Assembly: GCA_049609325.1 (NCBI GenBank)
Contig: JBMYYK010000025.1
Location: 1-32,422 of the forward strand
DNA from: GCA-2733415 sp049609325
Lineage (GTDB): Bacteria > Bacteroidota > Bacteroidia > Flavobacteriales > Flavobacteriaceae
Length of the DNA: 32,422 nt
Direction of reading: 5' to 3'
The position numbers were made by a program, and so were the translations under genes. Under the pieces are notes generated by a model that saw nothing but the letters and a program-made list of their open reading frames with translations, did no database searches and was not told the origin of the DNA. Numbering within the stretch: the first letter of the stretch is position 1; each line of letters opens with the position of its first letter. Positions 16,564-24,111 of this stretch are shown here, piece by piece.

Positions 16564-17434
16564 AACGTTCTTGGTATTTTTTTCTTATTCTGTAACTTAT
16601 TGTGTTTAGTAAAAATGTAAACACGAATAACGTGATTCCGGCGGCAAAGATGGTTCTATATTCTACAGAGCCGTGTTCTACATCACCTAAACTTACTTGT
16701 ACAATGTATGCTGTAATGGTTTCAACAGGTACAGTAGGGTCTAATGTTAAACGCGGTTGTTGACCAGCGGCAACTGCAACAATCATAGTTTCACCAATAG
16801 CTCTTGAAATGGCTAAAATTATAGAGACTATAATTCCTGATGACGCTGCAGGTACTACAACTTTAAATGCGGTTTGTAATTTTGTTGCCCCCATACCAAA
16901 AGAAGCTTCTCTTAAAGCATTTGGAATGGCGTGTAGTGCATCTTCACTAATTGATGAGATGTACGGAATAATCATGATTCCCATTACAAAACCAGCAGAT
17001 AACGAGTTGAATCCAGACAAACCAGGAATGATTTGTTGTAAAAACGGCGTCACGACTATAAGCGCAAAAAATCCGTATACAACTGTTGGAACAGCGGCTA
17101 GTAGTTCTAACAAAGGTTTTACAGTTTTTCTAAAACTCTTTGGCGCATATTCACTTAAATAGATACTGATGGATAACCCTATTGGTAGCGCTACAGATAT
17201 AGCAATGAATGAGGTAAGTAATGTCCCTGATAATAATGGTAAAATACCATAATGCTTATCTGTAAATAATGGGGTCCATTGTGTGTCAGTTAAGAAATCA
17301 AATAGTGCAACTTCGCTAAAAAACTGAACAGCTTCAATGGCTAACACTAATACGATACCAATTGTAACAGCAATAGTGATTAATGCACTTGACAAGAGAG
17401 ATTTCTCAATAACAAGTTCTTTTATTTTACGCAT
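16556..17434 (-). CDS. pstC: Phosphate ABC transporter permease PstC
   Basis: The 292-aa partner of PstA has about six helices and the EAA-type loop DALHAIPNALREASFGMGATKLQ. The N-terminal helix (about 14-35) precedes a periplasmic segment with TDTQWTPLF, a recurring PstC feature. The ATG is at 17432-17434, 64 nt after the pstS stop across an imperfect hairpin; its end overlaps pstA by 8 bp. Confidence 0.97.
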   Translation of the reverse strand: MRKIKELVIEKSLLSSALITIAVTIGIVLVLAIEAVQFFSEVALFDFLTDTQWTPLFTDKHYGILPLLSGTLLTSFIAISVALPIGLSISIYLSEYAPKSFRKTVKPLLELLAAVPTVVYGFFALIVVTPFLQQIIPGLSGFNSLSAGFVMGIMIIPYISSISEDALHAIPNALREASFGMGATKLQTAFKVVVPAASSGIIVSIILAISRAIGETMIVAVAAGQQPRLTLDPTVPVETITAYIVQVSLGDVEHGSVEYRTIFAAGITLFVFTFLLNTISYRIRKKYQERYD

Positions 17435-17453
17435 TTTATATTGTAAAAAAGGA

Positions 17454-17479
17454 AATCAGGCAGTGTAAACTACCTGATT
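17454..17479 (-). other. Imperfect hairpin between pstS and pstC
   Basis: Seven base pairs (17454-17460 with 17473-17479), one C-A mismatch and two more pairs close a 6-nt loop. A U-run follows in transcript direction after four other bases. It probably protects the pstS 3' end or partly terminates, so that more binding protein is made than permease, a known pattern in ABC importer operons. Confidence 0.55.
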
Positions 17480-17498
17480 GTCCAGATTAAACTTCTGC

Positions 17499-18461
17499 TT
17501 ATTTGTTACTTTCAACAAAAGTTTTAAAGTTTTCTTTTTGAGCAGTATATTTTTCTGCTGGTAAAGGAATATATCCAACATCTTTAGAAAGTTCTCCAGC
17601 GTTATCTATATAGAAGTCTACGAATTTTACTACTTCTGGAGATTTTACAGAAGTACTGTTTACGTAAACAAACAATGGTCTAGATAAAGGCTTGTATGTA
17701 CCGTTTTTAACAGTTTCTAAAGAAGGCTTAATTACTTCTGTACCATTATGTACACCTACTAAAGATAATTTGTCTTTGTTTTCTGAATAATAGGCTAATC
17801 CGAAAAATCCTAAGGCATATTTATCTCCGGCAATACCTTGTACTAATACGTGGTCATCTTCACTAGCAGTGTAATCACCTCTAGTTCCAACTTTCTTTCC
17901 GCAAATAGCTTCTGCAAAGTAGTCATAAGTTCCAGATGCTGTACCAGGTCCGAATAAATGGATTTCTTCATTTGGCCATTCTGGACGAATTTGATTCCAT
18001 TTCATAATAGTACCTTGAGCGGTTGGCTCCCATATTTTCTTTAATTCTTCAACAGTAAATGAATCTACCCAGTCGTTTTCAGGGTTAATAGTTACCGCTA
18101 AACCATCGTAAGCCACCTCTAATTCTAAATACTTGATGTTGTTTGCTTCACAAGCTGCTTGTTCTTTTGATTTTATAGGACGTGACGCATTTGATAAATT
18201 CGTTTCACCACGAGAGAATTTCTTAAACCCTCCACCAGTACCAGATACACCAACTGTAACTTTTACTTTAGGTTCAGTCACTCTAAATTCTTCAGCTACT
18301 GCTTCAGTAATAGGGAATACTGTACTTGATCCGTCAACTTTAATAGTTCCTGATAATTCAGTTGTTGCAGTAGAATTTTCTGTAATTGTGTCGTTGTTTT
18401 GTTTTTTACCACATGCTACTGTAATAACAGCAGCAGTAAACATAATAGCAATTTTTTTCAT
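17499..18461 (-). CDS. pstS: Phosphate-binding lipoprotein PstS
   Basis: The 320-aa protein binds phosphate in the periplasm and delivers it to PstCA. A lipoprotein signal ends TVAC with the lipid-carrying cysteine at residue 17. The phosphate-contact segment VDGSSTVFP and the later RGDYTASED and SGTGGGFKKF segments fit PstS. It is the first gene of pstS-C-A-B-phoU. Upstream lies the most extensive 11-bp array of the window (18489-18567), and a terminator insulates it from the porin gene. Confidence 0.96.
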   Translation of the reverse strand: MKKIAIMFTAAVITVACGKKQNNDTITENSTATTELSGTIKVDGSSTVFPITEAVAEEFRVTEPKVKVTVGVSGTGGGFKKFSRGETNLSNASRPIKSKEQAACEANNIKYLELEVAYDGLAVTINPENDWVDSFTVEELKKIWEPTAQGTIMKWNQIRPEWPNEEIHLFGPGTASGTYDYFAEAICGKKVGTRGDYTASEDDHVLVQGIAGDKYALGFFGLAYYSENKDKLSLVGVHNGTEVIKPSLETVKNGTYKPLSRPLFVYVNSTSVKSPEVVKFVDFYIDNAGELSKDVGYIPLPAEKYTAQKENFKTFVESNK

Positions 18462-18488
18462 CTTTGTTTTTCTTGTTTTTTTGCATTA

Positions 18489-18567
18489 CAAATAAACGAC
18501 ACTAGTGTTATGGCAATGTTGCTTGAAAATTAAGACTAAGTTGTTTTAATGTTACCTTAGTGTTAAG
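18489..18567 (-). promoter_or_regulatory. Six-unit Pho-type promoter array of the pst operon
   Basis: On the plus strand: CAAATAAA (18489-18496, TTTATTTG in gene direction), 9 nt, then six units exactly 11 bp apart: TGTTATG (18506), TGTTGCT (18517), AATTAAG (18528), AGTTGTT (18539), TGTTACC (18550), TGTTAAG (18561). TT at positions 3-4 is kept in all six. The -7 box deviates from TAnnTTTG and there is no -33 TTG, as expected of an activator-dependent promoter. Confidence 0.82.
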
Positions 18568-18591
18568 GCGTATTTTGTGTTATTGAAAAAG

Positions 18592-18615
18592 AAAAGAGCC
18601 CAAACGGGCTCTTTT
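18592..18615 (-). terminator. Terminator of the phosphate-selective porin gene
   Basis: A 10-bp perfect stem (18592-18601 with 18606-18615; core GAGCCC/GGGCTC) with a 4-nt loop, followed in transcript direction by U-rich sequence, lies 26 nt beyond the porin stop. It shows that pstS and the porin are separate transcription units. Confidence 0.85.
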
Positions 18616-18641
18616 GTAATTAACTATATGTCCTTCTGTTA

Positions 18642-19826
18642 TTAGAAGTGAATATCGAATTGTAAACGGTATTCTAAACCACCAGATTCAAGTCCAGTAT
18701 CATCAGCATAAGAAATGTCTGATTGTACTTTTAATTTATGACCAGCTAAAAACTTAGACACTCCTAAAGTGTAGTAGTTGGTAGAATACCCAGCTCTGTT
18801 GAACTTTACATTTGTATAACGACCAGCAACTTCCCAATTAGACTTACATAAGTATCCAATTTGCGTGTTTAAAGAATTACCTCTCTTTACATAACCCCCT
18901 GCATTTTCATTAGTGTCTCTGTTTGCATATTCTCCCATGAATGAGAAGCCTTTGTATTTAAACATAGCATCTACAAAAACAGTAGTTACATTTGCAGTGT
19001 CAAATCCTTCTGGTTGAGCTGCATTTTCCATGTAGCTTCCTTGGCTTCCTTTGTCTTTAACAGCTTTGTCATTAAAGTTATATGTTGCTCCTAATGCAAA
19101 TTTAGGAGTTTGTTCTCTTTTTAAATCACTTCCTGAGTAATCTCCTTTTCCAGAAAACTTACCAAAAGGTAGTATTTCAACTCTTGCTGTGTATTGGTGT
19201 CCTCCTTCGTTTCCTGTAGTTACATTTCGTCCTTCACCTTGAGAGATTGAGAACATGTCTCTTACTAAGAATTTTTCACCTAAATTGAAGTGATGTCTCA
19301 ATTGTAATCCCATATCACGATCAATATTGAAATTACTGTTTAATTTAGAACGATCAACAAATTGTAAGTTACCTGAAGATATTACACGTTCTCTGTTACC
19401 TGGTAATTTAGTTTGACCAACCCAAAGCGTTAAATTTTTGTAGAAATTCCACTTAACAACAGCGTCTAAAATGTATTTTGGCGCTTCGTTTGTGTATTTA
19501 GAAGCTTTTCCAATGTCTCTATTAGAAAGTCCTAATTCAATTTTATAAGTAAGTTTTGGGCTAAAAGCGTAACCACCAAATTTTAAACGCGCTCTTCTTA
19601 CTAAGGCATTACTTTCTGGTTTTGAATAGTTTCCTTCTCCATCAATATCCCATGCGTTAGTAGCTAAAAATTGCATTCTAGCTCCAACTTTCATGGTCCA
19701 AGTACTGTCTTGACCTACTAAATTGAAAAGTCCTTTTCCGAATTTTGGGCTTGGGGTTTCTTGAGCAAATACTGATAAACCAATTAATAGAAATGCAATT
19801 AATGCATTGTTTTTCAAATTCTTCAT
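18642..19826 (-). CDS. Phosphate-selective porin O/P family protein
   Basis: The 394-aa protein has a signal peptide (cleavage near SVFAQ, about residue 22) and a beta-barrel body. The N-terminal part matches the O/P porin pattern: TWTMKVGARMQF, then NALVRRARLKFGGYAFSPKLTYKIELG, then the WVGQTKLPGNRER segment. The last residue is phenylalanine, an outer-membrane insertion signal. Pseudomonas members are anion channels induced by phosphate or polyphosphate need. The promoter array at 19857-19902 supports the same role here. It is the next unit upstream of pstS, on the same strand. Confidence 0.88.
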   Translation of the reverse strand: MKNLKNNALIAFLLIGLSVFAQETPSPKFGKGLFNLVGQDSTWTMKVGARMQFLATNAWDIDGEGNYSKPESNALVRRARLKFGGYAFSPKLTYKIELGLSNRDIGKASKYTNEAPKYILDAVVKWNFYKNLTLWVGQTKLPGNRERVISSGNLQFVDRSKLNSNFNIDRDMGLQLRHHFNLGEKFLVRDMFSISQGEGRNVTTGNEGGHQYTARVEILPFGKFSGKGDYSGSDLKREQTPKFALGATYNFNDKAVKDKGSQGSYMENAAQPEGFDTANVTTVFVDAMFKYKGFSFMGEYANRDTNENAGGYVKRGNSLNTQIGYLCKSNWEVAGRYTNVKFNRAGYSTNYYTLGVSKFLAGHKLKVQSDISYADDTGLESGGLEYRLQFDIHF

Positions 19827-19856
19827 TATGTTGTGTCTTAATTATTTTTTGCGGTG

Positions 19857-19902
19857 CAAATAACTACAGCTAATGTTAACTCATTGTTAAGAGCAGGTAA
19901 AC
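19857..19902 (-). promoter_or_regulatory. Pho-type promoter array of the porin gene
   Basis: On the plus strand: CAAATAAC (19857-19864), 9 nt, then TGTTAAC (19874), TGTTAAG (19885) and GGTAAAC (19896) at 11-bp steps. In gene direction the first two read TTAACA-N5-TTAACA, the exact form of the Bacillus PhoP box. Confidence 0.78.
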
Positions 19903-20078
19903 AAATGAATAATTATCTGAAAATTGTTTTACAAATAGAAGAGTGTTTTGTCTGTTTTTTCTGCTATTTTTGTAAGAGTTGTCCGTAGTGATAATTGAGT
20001 TTGTTGTTTTTGAATTGTATCTGCATATAAAAAATCTATACTCAGTAAATATTAATGTTTCATAAATAAAAATAAATA

Positions 20079-21905
20079 ATGGGGAATCTATTTAGCTTTA
20101 AACATTTTAAAGGCGATTTATTTGGCGGAATTACAGCCGGAATAGTTGCCTTACCATTGGCATTAGCTTTTGGGGTAAGTTCAGGTTTAGGACCGAGTGC
20201 TGGGTTGTATGGTGCTATATTTGTGAGTTTTTTTGCAGCTATGTTTGGTGGAACAAATACGCAAATATCGGGGCCAACAGCGCCAATGACCGCTGTAAGT
20301 ATGGTGGTTATTGCTGGTATAACTGCATCTTTTGATGGTGATGTGGCTAAGGCAATGCCAGCTATACTGACAGTTTTTGTGCTTGCGGGACTTATGCAAG
20401 TTGGTTTAGGCGCTTTAGGGCTAGGAAAATATATTAAGTATATTCCTTACCCAGTGGTTTCGGGGTTTATGACAGCAATAGGAGTTATTATTTTAATCAC
20501 CCAAATTTTACCATCAATAGGGTATTACCCAAAGGAAGATATTGAGTTTGTTAACCAATTTAAACCCCACGCAGAAGAAATAATTCTGGATAATATTTTA
20601 AAAGAAGAAGCAGGAGAAGGGATTTTAGTGTTAGAAGATTTTAAGCAAACCATTAAAAATGCTGAAAACATCACACAAGAACAGATTTTACAAGAGTCGC
20701 AAACCTTGGCAGCAAAAGACGCATCTGGAGTTCTTGGGGCTTTAAAAATTTTGCCAAGAGCATTGTCAAATATCAATTGGTTAGAACTCCTTCTAGCTCT
20801 GGGTACTATTGTTATTATCTATGGTTTTAAACGAATTACGACAAAAGTACCGAGTACGCTTGTGGCTCTTTTAATCATGTCTGGTATAGCAGTGGGATTT
20901 GGATTAGATTATAGACCTATAGAAGAAATACCTAGCGGATTGCCAATTCCTAATATGGAGATTTTTACAGCATTTAATATGTCGGCAATTACCCCATATG
21001 TGTTTACAGCATTAACTTTAGCACTGTTAGGTGCCATAGATTCTTTGTTAACTTCTGTTGTTGCTGATAACATGACTAAAACCAAGCATCAACCAAATAA
21101 GGAGCTTGTTGGGCAAGGAATAGGTAATACGATTGCAGCAATTTTTGGCGGAATACCTGGTGCAGGAGCAACAATACGTACAGTAGTAAATATCAATGCT
21201 GGAGGTAAAACCAAGTTGTCTGGAATGATTGCCGGTGTAATGTTGTTACTGGTGTTGTTAGCATTGGGACCTATTGCATCTCAAATTCCAGCTGCGGTAT
21301 TGGCTGGAATTTTAATTACCGTTGGTATAGGTGTGATGGATTATAAAGGGTTAAAAGCCATACCGTATATGCCAAAGCCGGAAGTCATCATTATGATTAC
21401 GGTGTTAGTATTATCCTCATTATGGAATTTGGTATATGCAGTAGGTATTGGGTTGGTAATTGCGTCATTGATGTTTATGAAAAAAATGGGCGATTTAACT
21501 GCAGAGCGTTCCGATGTCAAATCATTAAAAGAAGAAAAATGGGCTGACGAAATTAATTTTCCGGAGCAATTAAAGGAACGCGTGTTTATAAAACATATTA
21601 AAGGACCTCTGTTTTTTGGATCTACAAGTGAATTTCAGCAGCTTGCTAAACAGATACCTGATACGGCTACAACCGTAATTATTAGAATGGGACGCATGCA
21701 ATATATAGATCAATCAGGATTGTATGCGATGGAAGATGTATTAGTTGATTTGGCTAAAGAGGGTAAAAAAGTAGCTTTGGTTGGTTTGTTAAGGCAGCCA
21801 AAATACATGCTTGAACGCATAGATATTATACCAGATTTGATACCTAAAACACAGTTGTTTGGTACGTTTAAAGATTGTTTAGTTTGGATAAAAGAACAAC
21901 AATAA
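20079..21905 (+). CDS. SulP-family anion (probable bicarbonate) transporter
   Basis: The 608-aa inner-membrane protein has the SulP core (N-terminal FGGITAGIVALPLALAFGV and ISGPTAPMT, helices to about residue 470) and a C-terminal cytoplasmic STAS domain (about 501-608) with MGRMQYIDQSGLYAMEDVL. An about 80-residue soluble, acidic insertion (151-231) lies between membrane helices. SulP proteins carry sulfate, bicarbonate or other anions; the carbonic anhydrase gene 21 nt downstream points to bicarbonate. No Pho-type array was found upstream. A possible -7 box TATTTTTG lies at 19965-19972. Confidence 0.9.
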   Translation: MGNLFSFKHFKGDLFGGITAGIVALPLALAFGVSSGLGPSAGLYGAIFVSFFAAMFGGTNTQISGPTAPMTAVSMVVIAGITASFDGDVAKAMPAILTVFVLAGLMQVGLGALGLGKYIKYIPYPVVSGFMTAIGVIILITQILPSIGYYPKEDIEFVNQFKPHAEEIILDNILKEEAGEGILVLEDFKQTIKNAENITQEQILQESQTLAAKDASGVLGALKILPRALSNINWLELLLALGTIVIIYGFKRITTKVPSTLVALLIMSGIAVGFGLDYRPIEEIPSGLPIPNMEIFTAFNMSAITPYVFTALTLALLGAIDSLLTSVVADNMTKTKHQPNKELVGQGIGNTIAAIFGGIPGAGATIRTVVNINAGGKTKLSGMIAGVMLLLVLLALGPIASQIPAAVLAGILITVGIGVMDYKGLKAIPYMPKPEVIIMITVLVLSSLWNLVYAVGIGLVIASLMFMKKMGDLTAERSDVKSLKEEKWADEINFPEQLKERVFIKHIKGPLFFGSTSEFQQLAKQIPDTATTVIIRMGRMQYIDQSGLYAMEDVLVDLAKEGKKVALVGLLRQPKYMLERIDIIPDLIPKTQLFGTFKDCLVWIKEQQ

Positions 21906-21926
21906 GAATATGTTATTTTTAGCGGT

Positions 21927-22538
21927 ATGAGAACACAAACGAAATTAACTCAAGATAATCTAACACCAAAAGAGGCACATGATATTTTGGTAGAAGGGAA
22001 CAAACGATTTTATAAAAATTTAAAGATTCAGCGTAATTTACAAGAACAGGTTTTAGCAACTAGCAAAGGGCAATATCCATTTGCTGTAATATTAAGTTGT
22101 ATTGATTCTAGAGTACCAGCTGAATTGGTTTTTGACCAAGGGATAGGCGACATGTTTAGCGTGAGAGTTGCAGGGAATATTATCAATCAAGATATTTTAG
22201 GTTCTATGGAATATGCTTGTAAAGTGGCCGGTTCTAAAATTATTGTTGTTATGGGGCATACAAAATGTGGTGCAGTAACTTCCGCGTGTAAACATGTTGA
22301 GTTAGGTAATATAACTCCATTGTTAAATAAAATTAAACCTGCGGTAAATGCTGTACTTAACTCAGATAACGAACTAACAGGAGCTGAAATAGAAATGGTT
22401 TCAGAAAAAAATGTTAAGTTGTCTATAGAACGAATTCGTCAAGAGAGTCCTATTTTGGCAGAGTTAGAAACCAATGGTGACATAGAAATTGTAGGGGCGA
22501 TGTATAATGTAAATGATGGTATAGTAACGTTTTATTAA
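21927..22538 (+). CDS. can: Beta-class carbonic anhydrase
   Basis: The 203-aa enzyme interconverts CO2 and bicarbonate. Zinc ligands are visible: Cys58 and the catalytic Asp60-Arg62 dyad in CIDSR, and His111/Cys114 in GHTKCGAV. The segment ELVFDQGIGDMFSVRVAGN is typical of the family. Length fits a short bacterial beta-CA. It sits 21 nt after the SulP gene and is surely co-transcribed with it, so the pair likely supplies cytoplasmic bicarbonate for carboxylation reactions or pH control. Confidence 0.95.
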   Translation: MRTQTKLTQDNLTPKEAHDILVEGNKRFYKNLKIQRNLQEQVLATSKGQYPFAVILSCIDSRVPAELVFDQGIGDMFSVRVAGNIINQDILGSMEYACKVAGSKIIVVMGHTKCGAVTSACKHVELGNITPLLNKIKPAVNAVLNSDNELTGAEIEMVSEKNVKLSIERIRQESPILAELETNGDIEIVGAMYNVNDGIVTFY

Positions 22539-22547
22539 ATGTAATGC

Positions 22548-22580
22548 AAAAAAAAGGAAGAGTAAAAAATTACCCTTCCT
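22548..22580 (-). terminator. Hairpin with U8 in the convergent can/lipoprotein spacer
   Basis: Stem 22555-22565 with 22570-22580 (11 positions, one A-C mismatch) and an AAAA loop is followed on the minus strand by eight U residues (A-run 22548-22555). It lies 10 nt after the can stop. It would stop leftward read-through into can; for the plus strand the U-tract is missing. Confidence 0.65.
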
Positions 22581-22629
22581 GCAAAAGCAAAACAAAGAAC
22601 TTCGCAAAAAATAAAAAGACTGCTTTTGC
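22581..22629. repeat. 9-bp inverted repeat in the can/lipoprotein spacer
   Basis: GCAAAAGCA (22581-22589) and TGCTTTTGC (22621-22629) are perfect inverted copies 31 nt apart. It could form a long-loop hairpin in either transcript; the region encodes nothing credible. Confidence 0.35.
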
Positions 22630-22716
22630 TTAAAAATAAATAACAACACAACCTGTTATTTGTTTTTGGTTATAAGCAGTTCTCTTGCTTTAGAATTTTG
22701 ATTTGCTAGTGAAATT

Positions 22717-22748
22717 AAAATTGGGAAACGTTATAGTTTCCCAATTTT
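22717..22748 (-). terminator. Terminator of the lipoprotein gene
   Basis: A 13-bp perfect stem (22717-22729 with 22736-22748, core TTGGGAAAC/GTTTCCCAA) with a 6-nt loop lies 14 nt after the lipoprotein stop. The run after it is U4 followed by A/U, so termination may be incomplete and helped by the U8 hairpin at 22548-22580. Confidence 0.7.
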
Positions 22749-22762
22749 ATATGAGATACATC

Positions 22763-23902
22763 TTATAAACCTCTAGTCCATCCGTTTGCCCATGTTGGAG
22801 CAGCAGCACCATTTCCAGCACCATTGTTAACTCCTTCAGTTAAGTATGCATTGTTAGTTCCTTCGTATTGACTTTTAGTAGTTACACTTTCTCCAAATTG
22901 AATGTTGTTAAAAATGATGTTACCATTATCAACATTAGCATTAGCTGCTGGGTCTGTAGTAGCATCTTTAATTTTAATACCTAATTCAAATCCAGATACA
23001 AATATGTTTGATGCAGTCCAGTGTCCACCACCTTCTTTAATATATAATGCTCCTTCAGATCCTGTATCTACAATAGAGATGTCTTTTAAAGTTGCTGAAG
23101 TAGTTGGTGTAGCATATCCATTATCTCCATTATTAGAACCTTCAATTCCAGCTTTAGTTCCTTGGTTGATGTACCAGTATTGTCCTGTACCAGACCATCC
23201 GTCTGCAAAGTCAATTGAATCATCTCCACTTGCAGTAGATACTAAGTATTTACCGTTTACAGTACCTCCAAAGAATTCGATTCCGTCATCACCACCATGG
23301 TATGATTGTACATATTCAAACGTTGTACCAGCTCCAACTGCAAATAATGATACCCCATTAAATTCTTTAGTAGCACTAAAGTTAGCTCCAGTATACTCAA
23401 CTCTTAAATATCTGATAATCCCAGAATTGTCGTTTGCATCAGAACCTCCGTAAGTTAAATCAGAAACCTCAGCAGTAGCAGTTTCACCGTTTGATCCAGC
23501 TTTATTTGTAGGTGCTTGACCACAAATTACTAAACCTCCCCAATCTCCAGCTGCTGGGTTAGCACTTGCAGATGTCATAACTACTGGTTCAGATGAATTT
23601 CCTAATACTTCAATTTTTGCTCCTTGTGCAACGGCAATATATGATTGTGTTCCTCCAGATGCTTCAATTCTTGTTCCTGCTGGTATAACTAACTTCGCAC
23701 CATCATTTACAATTATTGCTCCAGTTAAGTTGTAAGTTTGAGTAGGATCTAAAGTTACAGTTCCGTCGTTGATGTCTCCTTTAAAGTTAGTTGCATCAGC
23801 TGTAAATGTACTGCTTGGTGTTGATGAGCTTGAATCATCACTAGAACAGCTTGTGAAAATTGTAGCAGCTGCTACGGCTAATAATAAAATTGATTTTTTC
23901 AT
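22763..23902 (-). CDS. Surface-exposed beta-rich lipoprotein of unknown function, Pho-array controlled
   Basis: This 379-aa protein has a lipoprotein signal (TIFTSC, lipid Cys19) followed at once by SSDDSSSS. Acidic residues right after the cysteine resemble the Bacteroidota surface-export signal, so it probably faces outward. The body is rich in Gly, Asn, Ser and Thr with repeating short strands, such as GTRIEASGGT and GAKIEVLGN, suggesting a right-handed parallel beta-helix. Asp-rich turns (GGDDGIEFFGG, GDDSIDFADGW) could bind calcium or ligand. It is not a SusD protein. It follows the TonB receptor gene and has its own array promoter (23942-23998). Function is not known; a role in phosphorus capture is inferred from regulation and neighbour. 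Confidence 0.85.
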   Translation of the reverse strand: MKKSILLLAVAAATIFTSCSSDDSSSSTPSSTFTADATNFKGDINDGTVTLDPTQTYNLTGAIIVNDGAKLVIPAGTRIEASGGTQSYIAVAQGAKIEVLGNSSEPVVMTSASANPAAGDWGGLVICGQAPTNKAGSNGETATAEVSDLTYGGSDANDNSGIIRYLRVEYTGANFSATKEFNGVSLFAVGAGTTFEYVQSYHGGDDGIEFFGGTVNGKYLVSTASGDDSIDFADGWSGTGQYWYINQGTKAGIEGSNNGDNGYATPTTSATLKDISIVDTGSEGALYIKEGGGHWTASNIFVSGFELGIKIKDATTDPAANANVDNGNIIFNNIQFGESVTTKSQYEGTNNAYLTEGVNNGAGNGAAAPTWANGWTRGL

Positions 23903-23941
23903 GTTGTTTGTGTCTTTGTTATATAGTTATTAATTACACTA

Positions 23942-23998
23942 CAAATAAATGCACATAGCTTGATAACAGTATTACCATAAAATGAACTGTTTGTTAAG
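23942..23998 (-). promoter_or_regulatory. Pho-type promoter array of the lipoprotein gene
   Basis: On the plus strand: CAAATAAA (23942-23949, identical to pstS), 9 nt, then CTTGATA (23959, degenerate), TATTACC (23970), AATGAAC (23981) and TGTTAAG (23992), each 11 bp apart. Two further TGTTAAC copies at 24012 and 24050 are out of phase. Confidence 0.65.
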
Positions 23999-24058
23999 TA
24001 TTACTGCTTGATGTTAACTAAAAGTAAAGTGTGTCTTTTAGTATGGTTTTGTTAACAT

Positions 24059-24086
24059 AAAAAAGCTAGCTGTGAGGCTAGCTTTT
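24059..24086 (-). terminator. Terminator of the TonB receptor gene
   Basis: A 10-bp stem (24061-24070 with 24077-24086, core GCTAGC) around a 6-nt loop, with a six-A run giving U6 in the minus transcript, lies 25 nt after the receptor stop. It separates receptor and lipoprotein transcripts. Confidence 0.85.
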
Positions 24087-24111
24087 GAATACTATTTAAC
24101 AGTGTGTGGTT

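Noticed and set aside
19947..19972. Full promoter for SulP (TTTG at 19947 with TATTTTTG at 19965)
   Set aside because: The spacing is 14 nt instead of about 19; only the -7 box is a fair match, so no promoter feature is listed.
22902..23453. 183-aa open frame opposite the lipoprotein gene
   Set aside because: It is a proline/serine-rich mirror of the low-complexity Gly/Asn/Thr codons on the minus strand; the lipoprotein has signal, promoter and terminator.
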